Source of the DNA: Planctomycetota bacterium
GTDB lineage: Bacteria; Planctomycetota; UBA1135
Length of the DNA stretch: 11,931 nucleotides
Assembly (NCBI GenBank): GCA_022447335.1
Contig: JAKVCF010000065.1
Coordinates: 1 to 11,931, forward strand
Direction: 5' to 3'
The notes below the pieces were generated by a model. The model did not search any database, was not told the DNA's origin, and saw only the letters and a list, made by a program, of their open reading frames with translations. The translations under genes and the position numbers were made by a program. Below are positions 6,484-11,931 of this stretch, one piece after another. Numbering within the stretch: the first letter of the stretch is position 1; every line of letters starts with the position of its first letter.

Positions 6484-7267
6484 TTGTGCCTCCGCTGATC
6501 GCTTGACGGATGTTGCCCAGGGCCTTGCCGTAGGCTTGGTCGCTGAACCAGAACTCGAGCATGAACGTTACGGCAACCGAGGTAATCGTTGAACCCGATA
6601 TTCCGTCGACCTGTGTTGTCTCGTCGACGACTTTTCCGTTCTTCACGACTTCTACTAGTAGCTCACCTTCGGCGGTCAGACCTTTCTTGCCTGGCCAATG
6701 AGCTAGCCAGCGTGGGTTCTCGACTTCGCCGCCCAGGCCGGCAGTCTCCTTCTGCTCGTAGTAGATGATCCCGACGACTTCGTCTAGTTCCGGCTTCAGG
6801 CATAAGAAGCCATACAGAGTTGACCACAGGCCGTTTCCATAGATAGGGAAGGCCACGCACTCCTTGCCCGGCGTCCGGATCAGATAGATTAACTGTTTCT
6901 CAGCGATCGTCTTGATCGCAGCCTTCTTGGCCCAGTTGCCCTCAGTCTTCTTGTTAAGACCCTTTGCTTTAGCATCCTTGCGCGGGTCGATTTTCATCGT
7001 TTCCGGATCGAAGACCATGAGATTGCCGGTATTGGTGTCAACTACTACGGTTTCGATGTTCTCGAAGTAGGTTGCGATCTCCTCCGGGGTGGGCTGGTCT
7101 TCGCGTTCGATCAGTCCGGCCACGCGCAGGACCATGGTCCGCTTGTCCAGCAGCTTGTTTGCGTCCTGCGTCTCTTTGAGGCTGACGGCGATTGTCGATA
7201 CGACCAGCGAAAGTGCCAAGCACAGCGTGGCTGCGAACAGGACGATGTAGCGGTTACTGAAGTTCAA
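6476..7267 (-). CDS. nqrC: NqrC, FMN-binding subunit of Na+-NQR (TTG start)
   Basis: Subunit with one N-terminal membrane helix (NRYIVLFAATLC onward) and a large periplasmic FMN-binding domain. Residues below are counted from the TTG at 7265-7267, giving 263 aa, close to the usual length. Covalent FMN is expected on Thr227 in GISGSTITS, the counterpart of Thr225 in Vibrio cholerae, where ApbE attaches the flavin. No ATG precedes the conserved region. The longest frame starts from another TTG at 7327 and would add 20 residues (Arg/Ser/Thr-rich) overlapping nqrB by 74 bp. I chose TTG 7267 because GGGAG lies 7 nt upstream and MNFSNRYIVLF looks like family N-termini. With this start the gene overlaps the nqrB stop by 14 bp. 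Confidence 0.93.
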   Translation of the reverse strand: MNFSNRYIVLFAATLCLALSLVVSTIAVSLKETQDANKLLDKRTMVLRVAGLIEREDQPTPEEIATYFENIETVVVDTNTGNLMVFDPETMKIDPRKDAKAKGLNKKTEGNWAKKAAIKTIAEKQLIYLIRTPGKECVAFPIYGNGLWSTLYGFLCLKPELDEVVGIIYYEQKETAGLGGEVENPRWLAHWPGKKGLTAEGELLVEVVKNGKVVDETTQVDGISGSTITSVAVTFMLEFWFSDQAYGKALGNIRQAISGGTNE

Positions 7268-8429
7268 GTCGTTGCTCCCGTCGCTTGATGTTGGCCTTGA
7301 CAACGTAGTAATCGATCGTTGGCGCAAACACGTTCATGAAAATGATGGCGAGCATGACGCCTTCGGGGTATGCCGGATTAAATACCCGGACAAGAACCGT
7401 GAGCGCGCCGATCATGAATCCATAGATCCAGCGCCCAGTATTGGTGGAGGCTGCTGATACCGGATCGGTTGCCATGAAGACCATGCCAAAGGTGAAGCCG
7501 CCCGTGACCAGGTGCCACTGCCAACCAACTCGCATGTAGTCGTTCACCGCAACTGCGTTGAAGAGCAGCGTGGTTAGTACCATGCCGAGGAACATTGAGA
7601 GCATGATGCGCCAACTTCCAACCTTGCTTAGGATCAGGAAGGCGGCGCCAATCAGGCAGGCCAGGGTTGAGGTTTCACCCATTGAGCCTGGGGCCCAGCC
7701 GATGAAGTAATCCCACCAAGTGAGGACCTCACCGGTGGGGGCGGTAAGTGCTTCAGGCGCAACTCCGTTGTAGAACTGGGCCAGCGCAGTCGTTCCCGAG
7801 ACGCCGTCCGTCCAGCCTTCGCGGTTGGCGATCCAGACGTTGTCTCCCGAGATCTGGCCGGGGTAAGCGAAGAATAGGAATATGCGACCTGTTAGTGCTG
7901 GGTTCAGCACATTGAAGCCGGTGCCACCAAAGATCTCCTTGCCAACTAGCACGCCAAAGGCAATGCCGAGGCCGACTTGCCAGAGGGGAATGTCCGGTGG
8001 AAGAATCAGTGGGAAGAGTAGCGAGGTGACGAGGAACCCTTCGTTGATTTCGTGCTTGCGCACTATGGCGAAGATGGCTTCAATGAGGCCGCCAACTGCG
8101 AGTGTGGTGATGTAGACCGGAAGGAAGTGCCAGGCGCCGGCGAGGATCGACTCGATCATGCCGGGGGTGTCTGTGCCGATTGCCCTTAATTCCTGGAGAC
8201 CAGTATTCCAGAAGGCCATTAGTGTCGCCGGGATCAGTGCGATCACGACGGTCATCATGAGGCGCTTCATGTCAATCCCGTCGCGCACGTGTGCGCCCGC
8301 CTTTGAGCTGTGTCCCGGCGTATACATGAAGCTGTCCGCAGCTTCATACAGTGGATACCATTTCTCGAGCTTTCCACCCTTCTCAAAGTTAGGGGCGATT
8401 TTGTCGAGTTGCTTACGTAGGAACTTCAC
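7254..8429 (-). CDS. nqrB: NqrB, quinone-reducing/FMN-riboflavin membrane subunit of Na+-NQR (GTG start)
   Basis: Large integral membrane subunit with about ten helices. It binds covalent FMN and riboflavin and contributes to Na+ translocation and the ubiquinone site. At 391 aa it is slightly shorter than the ~410-415 aa of Vibrio, but all core blocks are present. These include the cytoplasmic N-terminus, EGFLVTSLLFPLILPP (130-145), GKEIFGGTGFNVLNPALTGR (163-182) and DGVSGTTALAQ (208-218). Thr214 in SGTT is the expected FMN-bearing threonine. A second conserved region is FMATDPVSAASTNTGRWIYG. The start is GTG (8427-8429) with AAGGAAGG 7 nt upstream. The next Met is residue 35, too far in. The nqrA stop lies 3 bp away. 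Confidence 0.97.
   Translation of the reverse strand: MKFLRKQLDKIAPNFEKGGKLEKWYPLYEAADSFMYTPGHSSKAGAHVRDGIDMKRLMMTVVIALIPATLMAFWNTGLQELRAIGTDTPGMIESILAGAWHFLPVYITTLAVGGLIEAIFAIVRKHEINEGFLVTSLLFPLILPPDIPLWQVGLGIAFGVLVGKEIFGGTGFNVLNPALTGRIFLFFAYPGQISGDNVWIANREGWTDGVSGTTALAQFYNGVAPEALTAPTGEVLTWWDYFIGWAPGSMGETSTLACLIGAAFLILSKVGSWRIMLSMFLGMVLTTLLFNAVAVNDYMRVGWQWHLVTGGFTFGMVFMATDPVSAASTNTGRWIYGFMIGALTVLVRVFNPAYPEGVMLAIIFMNVFAPTIDYYVVKANIKRREQRLELQ
7275..7279 (-). promoter_or_regulatory. Ribosome binding site deciding the nqrC TTG start
   Basis: On the minus strand GGGAG lies 7 nt before the TTG at 7265-7267, inside the last codons of nqrB. No comparable site precedes the other in-frame TTG codons at 7327 and 7303. 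This is the main reason for placing the nqrC start at 7267. Confidence 0.65.
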
Positions 8430-8432
8430 GGA

Positions 8433-9779
8433 TCAGCCTTCCTTCTCGATGGTAGTAAGCATGTCGCGGAGTAGCGCGCTGTAGTCAGTTTTCGACGCGC
8501 ATACGTACTCGCACAGGGCGAGGTCTTCCTCAGCAAGTTCGAGTGCGCCGAGTTTCTCGCAACCTTCTAGATCGCGACTGACCAGCGCGCGTAGTAGTTG
8601 CGTTGGCAGGATGTCGAGCGGCATGACCTCTTCATAAGATCCAATCGGCACGATCGCGCGGTGTGATCCATTGGTATCGGTGTCGTAGGCGTAATCTTTC
8701 TTTACGAACTTGCTGAACACGGTGTTGGTGACCGTGTGGGTTTTTGAGAAGGGGTTCATCCAATCAAGGAAGCGGCGCTTGGGCGCATCGCTCAAGACGC
8801 TGACCTGGTTCGTATAGCGGCCGAGGTAGCCGACTTCGTCACCCGGTTGTGCGATGTGACCGTCGAGTACCGAGCCATTGATGTAGCGAGCTTCTGTGAC
8901 TTCGGACAAGCCGGCGCAAAGCTCACTGATAGCGGCGCCCTTTTGGGTACGTACCAACTGTGGCTGACGTAGGGCCGGACCAACCAATGCCACGACGCGA
9001 TCAGTTGGGATTCTTCCGGAGGTCAGGAATTCGCCGATGTCCGCTACGTCTTGTGCGCCGATGTGCCAGACTTCGCGGTTCGGGCCTACCGGGTAAAGCA
9101 TGTGAATATGAGTGCCGACATTGCCGGCTGGGTGTGGGCCTTGGACTTCCTTATGCTCGACGCCCTTGCATAAGAGATCGTTCCAATCGTTGCCAGTTGA
9201 GCACAGATAGGTCTTAGGTGTAAGGCGCGCCAGCGCATTCAGGCCAGCCGTAAAGTGAGTCTCGCGACCGCGGATCAGTTCGCGTGGGTCGGCAGCAAGC
9301 GGGCGGGTGTCGGTCGCAGTTACGAACAGTGCGGCTGGCAGGTCCGCTGGGTTAGCTACGCCCTCGAAGGGGCGGCGACGCAGCCCGGTCCAAAGTCCCG
9401 AGCGACACAGCGCATCGATCAGACTGTCGGTCGAGGCGTGGGCTGGGTCGAGCGGACTGAAGCCGTCAACTTGGGTGTTCTGACCATCCGGCTGGATGAC
9501 GATGGCCAGCAGAGCGCGGCGTGCACCACGGTGGATCGCGGCGATCTCGCCCGAAGCCGGAGCAGTGAAAAGCACTTTCTCTGACCGCTTGTCGAGTGCT
9601 AGGGGAGTGCCGACCTGAACGGCATCTCCGACCTCCACTAGCAGGCGTGGCTTGATGCCGACAGCCTCCTGCGGAAGGATGGCAACTTGCTTGATCCGAG
9701 GTCCTGCGAGGATCTCGTGGGAGCTCAGGCCTCCCGAAATCGGCAGGTTGAGACCTCGCTTGGTCTTGATCGCGGACAT
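8433..9779 (-). CDS. nqrA: NqrA, cytoplasmic subunit of Na+-NQR
   Basis: Large soluble subunit, which has no prosthetic group in characterised enzymes and has been linked to ubiquinone binding. It is the first gene of the operon. At 448 aa it is full length. The N-terminus KTKRGLNLPISGG is characteristic. VLFTAPASGEIAAIHRGARR (69-88) is the conserved barrel-sandwich hairpin also seen in RnfC. The middle domain contains HIHMLYPVGPNREVWHIGAQD and later LVGPALRQPQLVRT. The C-terminal region has IGSYEEVMPLDILPTQLLRA and ELAEEDLALCEYVCASK. The ATG at 9777-9779 has no strong Shine-Dalgarno sequence, unlike the internal operon genes. The 269-bp spacer upstream is the only credible place for the operon promoter. 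Confidence 0.98.
   Translation of the reverse strand: MSAIKTKRGLNLPISGGLSSHEILAGPRIKQVAILPQEAVGIKPRLLVEVGDAVQVGTPLALDKRSEKVLFTAPASGEIAAIHRGARRALLAIVIQPDGQNTQVDGFSPLDPAHASTDSLIDALCRSGLWTGLRRRPFEGVANPADLPAALFVTATDTRPLAADPRELIRGRETHFTAGLNALARLTPKTYLCSTGNDWNDLLCKGVEHKEVQGPHPAGNVGTHIHMLYPVGPNREVWHIGAQDVADIGEFLTSGRIPTDRVVALVGPALRQPQLVRTQKGAAISELCAGLSEVTEARYINGSVLDGHIAQPGDEVGYLGRYTNQVSVLSDAPKRRFLDWMNPFSKTHTVTNTVFSKFVKKDYAYDTDTNGSHRAIVPIGSYEEVMPLDILPTQLLRALVSRDLEGCEKLGALELAEEDLALCEYVCASKTDYSALLRDMLTTIEKEG
8437..8444 (-). promoter_or_regulatory. Ribosome binding site supporting the nqrB GTG start
   Basis: AAGGAAGG on the minus strand lies 7 nt before the GTG at 8427-8429, within the last nqrA codons. 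It supports a GTG start, since no ATG is available before residue 35. Confidence 0.6.
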
Positions 9780-9804
9780 GGCTTCTGTCGAGACAAGGGA
9801 AGCA

Positions 9805-9824
9805 GGGCCCGTCCGGGCAGACCC
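9805..9824 (-). other. Hairpin in the nqrA 5' leader
   Basis: On the minus-strand RNA, GGGUCUG and CGGGCCC form a 7-bp stem (two G-U pairs) around a 6-nt loop. It ends 25 nt before the nqrA ATG. No U tract follows, so it is not a standard terminator. The two wobble pairs become mismatches on the other strand, so it folds only in the nqr direction. Confidence 0.4.
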
Positions 9825-9850
9825 TAGCCACTGCTTTCGTTTGGCAGGGT

Positions 9851-9858
9851 GTCCGGAC
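9851..9858. repeat. Perfect 8-bp palindrome GTCCGGAC upstream of nqrA
   Basis: Self-complementary octamer lying 10 bp downstream of the TAGAAT hexamer in the nqr direction, about where the first transcribed bases would be. CCGGAC occurs again in the leader hairpin at 9805-9824. An operator role is possible but unproven, and in GC-rich DNA such octamers also occur by chance. Confidence 0.25.
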
Positions 9859-9868
9859 GAAGTGGAAG

Positions 9869-9874
9869 ATTCTA
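9869..9874 (-). promoter_or_regulatory. Possible -10 element (TAGAAT) of the nqr operon
   Basis: TAGAAT on the minus strand. It would give a transcription start near 9862 and a leader of about 80 nt before nqrA. The -35 region is weak (CTGTCG-like at about 17 bp), so the site is tentative. Confidence 0.3.
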
Positions 9875-10037
9875 AGGCACCCGGCCCAGTCGGGCGACAG
9901 CAGCCACCTCAAAATGCTTGCGATCTCGTAGTAAAAACAAGGTCTGGTGCGGTCGAGCGGGTGATCGAAGGTGAATGAGGGCATTTCTGAATCCACGACA
10001 GGAAGGCCCTTGGGATTTGTGCTCACTTGTCGCAAAA

Positions 10038-10043
10038 TAGATT
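10038..10043 (+). promoter_or_regulatory. Possible -10-like element (TAGATT) at the protease gene
   Basis: TAGATT lies 5 nt before ATG 10049, and no Shine-Dalgarno sequence is present. It resembles the TAGAAT elements at 773 and 2620, but the spacing to the ATG is two bases shorter. The -35 candidate TTGTGC (10017-10022) is only 15 bp away. Weak evidence. Confidence 0.22.
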
Positions 10044-10048
10044 TGCCA

Positions 10049-11122
10049 ATGAGAGATTCCGTCATTACCGCCGCCTTGCTCTTCGCTGCTGGTCTGGCTT
10101 TCGGTCAGTTCGGCCGGCCAAGCTCGGAACCCGTTTCAGCTCAAGCGGCTTACCTGGGGATATCGGAATGGTCGAGCGGGGCGGATCCAACTCTGCAGGC
10201 GATTTCGGACGCAACTGCCAAGCTTGCGGCGCGGGTACTGAACGCAACCGTGCACTTCGAGGCCACGCGTCGCACCGCTGAAGAAGGCTTTTCTGCTGGG
10301 ACGGGGTCAGGCTTTGTACTCGACAAGGTGCGCGGCATCGTCGTGACCAATAACCATGTGGTTGGTGGTCCAGACGCTGTGGTGGAAGTGCGGTTGCACG
10401 ACGGTCGCGAGTTTGATGGCATCGTGCTAGGTGCTGACCCCAAGACCGACATCGCCGTGGTTCAGATTCCCGAAGGCGAGGCTATGAGTGAACTTGTATG
10501 GGGAGACAGTGATGCGCTGGTCCCGGGCACCTGGGTCATGGCAGTGGGCAACCCGTTGGGCGAATTGGGTACTATCTCGACCGGGGTCGTCTCGGGTTTG
10601 AATCGTACGCCTGATCTTCCGGACATTCGGTACGAGAACTTCCTGCAGTTTGACGCTTATATTGACCGCGGCTCATCGGGTGGGCCGCTGGTCAACATGG
10701 CGGGCGAGGTGATTGGCATCAATACGGCTATTGCGGGCCAAGTCTGGCAGGGCGCGGGTTACGCGGTGCCATCCTCGATGGCCTCCTCAATCGTGCAGAG
10801 TCTGATCCAAAACCAGCGTGTCCGCCGCGGTTACTTGGGGGTAAATCCTGCGCCGGTTTCGGCTTCGGACGCGGAGCAAGTTGGTCTGAGCCGTCCGTAC
10901 GGCGCGCGCGTGCGCAGCGTCACGCCAGACTCGCCGGCTGACGAGGCAGGGCTGCGTCGAGGCGACATCATTCTTTCCGTGAACGGAAAAGAAGTGGCTT
11001 CGGCTGCGGACCTGCGTGCTCGGGTCAGCACCACGCCGCCGGGCACCTCGGTCAAAGTGCGCGTCTGGCGCGACGAGCGACCGATGACGCTGCGGGTGGT
11101 CTTGGGAGAACTGGCTGAATAG
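10049..11122 (+). CDS. DegS/HtrA-type membrane-anchored serine protease with one PDZ domain
   Basis: Periplasmic trypsin-fold protease of the HtrA family, 357 aa, very close to E. coli DegS (355 aa) in length and layout. An N-terminal hydrophobic segment (residues ~4-20) is a signal anchor or signal peptide. The protease domain spans ~50-255 and the single PDZ domain ~262-352. The catalytic triad is visible: His103 (VVTNNHVV), Asp134 (KTDIAVVQI) and Ser210 (DRGSSGGPL). The usual GNSGG motif reads GSSGG, with Ser replacing Asn. A PDZ ligand-groove motif GYLGV (261-265) is present. One PDZ plus an anchor suggests a DegS-like regulatory protease rather than DegP/DegQ. No sigma-E system is in view, so the target is unknown. 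The frame opens at GTG 9971, but those 26 extra residues precede the hydrophobic segment and look non-coding; ATG 10049 is preferred. Confidence 0.93.
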   Translation: MRDSVITAALLFAAGLAFGQFGRPSSEPVSAQAAYLGISEWSSGADPTLQAISDATAKLAARVLNATVHFEATRRTAEEGFSAGTGSGFVLDKVRGIVVTNNHVVGGPDAVVEVRLHDGREFDGIVLGADPKTDIAVVQIPEGEAMSELVWGDSDALVPGTWVMAVGNPLGELGTISTGVVSGLNRTPDLPDIRYENFLQFDAYIDRGSSGGPLVNMAGEVIGINTAIAGQVWQGAGYAVPSSMASSIVQSLIQNQRVRRGYLGVNPAPVSASDAEQVGLSRPYGARVRSVTPDSPADEAGLRRGDIILSVNGKEVASAADLRARVSTTPPGTSVKVRVWRDERPMTLRVVLGELAE

Positions 11123-11213
11123 GCTGCAGCCGACTACGGTCAAAGGCGACTGTATGCCCCCCGGTTTTTACGTTTTTGACATGCCTGGCATGACTCCAGA
11201 AACACTCCAGCCA

Positions 11214-11253
11214 TAACGAAAAGATCGCGAGAGCCCTCCCCAGAGCCCTCGCG
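11214..11253 (-). terminator. Rho-independent terminator of the TatD-related hydrolase gene
   Basis: On the minus strand, bases 11253-11226 form a 12-bp stem (CGCGAGGGCTCT with AGGGCTCTCGCG, two G-U pairs) closed by a GGGG loop, followed by ATCTTTTCG. It lies about 85 bp past the hydrolase stop. On the plus strand the two G-U pairs become A-C mismatches, but the outer 6 bp remain and TTTCTCT follows. It could therefore also weakly end the protease transcript. The two arms appear as a direct repeat of GAGCCCTC (11231-11238 and 11243-11250). Confidence 0.7.
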
Positions 11254-11338
11254 TTTCTCTCCCCCTTCGTTTCTCCCCTAGGTGAAACTTAGGTCGCACA
11301 TCTATAGGACAGAGCTGAGGGAGAGGTAACCCGGTTTT

Positions 11339-11931
11339 CTAGATTTTCACCGACATCCCTGCGGCTTCGAGTAGCTCAGCCGGGAGATTCATGTTTTCGA
11401 TGCCGTAGAACTCGATCACGTTATTCCAGACAAGTCGTTGAATATCGGCGCGTGCGCAGCCTTGGCTCTCGAGCAATGCCGCAGTCTTGGGCACGTTGAG
11501 TGGATCTGCGTCACCCCAGTCAGCGCTCGAGTTGAGCATCATGCGTTCGGTTCCGAACTCTTTGAAAATGTAGACAAAGCGATCAGGCGTGAGCTTGGTG
11601 TTTGGGTAGACGGTGTGGCCCGCCCAATAGCCTCGGTCGAGGATCATCTTGGTGGTTTCTTCGGTCGAGTGGTCGACGATCACCCGGCTCGGATCGATGC
11701 CCAGATCGTCGATCACGTCCATAGTGCGTTCGGTGCCGCGCGCTTTATCGCGGTGAGGAGTGTGAACCATCACCGGCATATTTCGCTCGATTGCCATGTT
11801 GATCTGGCGGATCATCGCGTCTTCCTCTTCCGGAGTGATCGCGTCGTAACCGACCTCGCCAACTCCGAGCACATTCGGGTGGTCGAGGAAATCGGGCAGT
11901 ATTTCGAGCACCGGCTCACGGACCCTGTCGT
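11339..11931 (-). CDS. TatD-related metal-dependent hydrolase (COG1099-like), N-terminus beyond the window
   Basis: C-terminal ~197 residues of an amidohydrolase-superfamily TIM-barrel protein. The frame is open to the window edge (DRVREPVLEILPDF), so the apparent GTG start at 11911 is internal. Metal-site motifs are visible in order: GVGEVGYD (Glu ligand region), MVHTPHRDKARGTERT (His), VIVDHSTEET (His, strand 6) and NSSADWGDADPL (Asp). The HxH metal motif expected near the N-terminus falls outside. The HTPHRDK and SADWGDADPL signatures fit the predicted hydrolases of the COG1099 branch rather than DNase-type TatD. I recall that the EboB proteins of ebo (eustigmatophyte/bacterial operon) clusters belong to this group, but no other ebo gene is visible here. 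Substrate unknown. It converges with the protease gene. Confidence 0.85.
   Translation of the reverse strand, partial: DRVREPVLEILPDFLDHPNVLGVGEVGYDAITPEEEDAMIRQINMAIERNMPVMVHTPHRDKARGTERTMDVIDDLGIDPSRVIVDHSTEETTKMILDRGYWAGHTVYPNTKLTPDRFVYIFKEFGTERMMLNSSADWGDADPLNVPKTAALLESQGCARADIQRLVWNNVIEFYGIENMNLPAELLEAAGMSVKI

Larger units (their letters stand above)
9780..10048. promoter_or_regulatory. Divergent promoter region between the nqr operon and the DegS-like protease gene
   Basis: This 269-bp spacer separates two genes transcribed away from each other, so it must hold promoters for both. It contains a TAGAAT hexamer facing nqrA (9869-9874), a perfect 8-bp palindrome GTCCGGAC (9851-9858), a hairpin in the nqrA leader (9805-9824) and TAGATT facing the protease (10038-10043). 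An apparent 199-aa minus-strand frame crossing it overlaps nqrA and has no protein-like features. I see no convincing small gene. Confidence 0.6.

Noticed and set aside
9971..10048. 26-residue N-terminal extension of the DegS-like protease from GTG 9971
   Set aside because: It would place a polar stretch before the signal anchor. ATG 10049 gives a normal topology and length.
9466..10065. 199-aa minus-strand frame spanning the nqrA 5' end and the divergent spacer
   Set aside because: It overlaps the N-terminal coding part of nqrA in another frame and is rich in Arg, Ser, Pro and Cys without structure.
11122..11131. Perfect palindrome GGCTGCAGCC at the protease stop codon
   Set aside because: It has no loop and no following U tract, so it cannot act as a simple terminator hairpin. 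Probably chance in GC-rich sequence.
1..11931. Mobile element, CRISPR array, tRNA/rRNA or defence-system signatures
   Set aside because: Searched for by eye on both strands. No transposase, integrase, regular repeats, cloverleaf or rRNA-like sequence was seen, and nearly all DNA is accounted for by housekeeping-type genes.

Overview
The window is 11.9 kb of gene-dense bacterial chromosome of moderately high GC content. Its centrepiece is a complete operon for the sodium-pumping NADH:ubiquinone reductase, nqrABCDEF, followed by apbE. It runs on the minus strand from 9779 down to 2908. A lipoprotein-like ApbE, signal-peptide-bearing proteins and a DegS-like periplasmic protease point to a Gram-negative organism. 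Na+-NQR together with NqrM is most common in Gammaproteobacteria and some other Gram-negative phyla. The window has no rRNA or taxon-specific marker, so I do not name a lineage.

Plus strand, 1-2911: a 5'-truncated enoyl-CoA hydratase (1-684), a zinc-binding medium-chain dehydrogenase/reductase (786-1829), an exported chalcone isomerase-like protein (1848-2603) and nqrM (2624-2911, or from 2633). NqrM supplies iron for the Fe centre held by NqrD and NqrE. It lies head-to-tail against apbE instead of following it in the same operon, and the two genes share the bases CTAG for both stop codons.

Minus strand, 9779-2908: nqrA, B, C, D, E, F and apbE are packed with gaps of 11 bp or less or short overlaps, so they are very probably one transcript. 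NqrF takes electrons from NADH (FAD, 2Fe-2S). NqrB and NqrC carry FMN covalently bound to threonine, attached by ApbE. NqrD and NqrE hold a buried iron centre that NqrM helps to build. NqrA is the large cytoplasmic subunit. nqrB starts with GTG and nqrC most likely with TTG.

Right end: a 269-bp divergent spacer (9780-10048) separates nqrA from a DegS-like trypsin-fold protease with one PDZ domain (10049-11122). A 216-bp convergent spacer follows, holding a strong minus-strand terminator hairpin. Last is the 3' part of a TatD-related metal-dependent hydrolase (11339-11931, minus), cut by the window edge.

I see no transposon, CRISPR array, tRNA, rRNA or defence system, and nothing that amounts to a new system. 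The points most worth a second look are the relocated nqrM, a recurrent TAGAAT/TAGATT element placed just before several start codons (suggesting leaderless transcripts), and the structured nqr leader.
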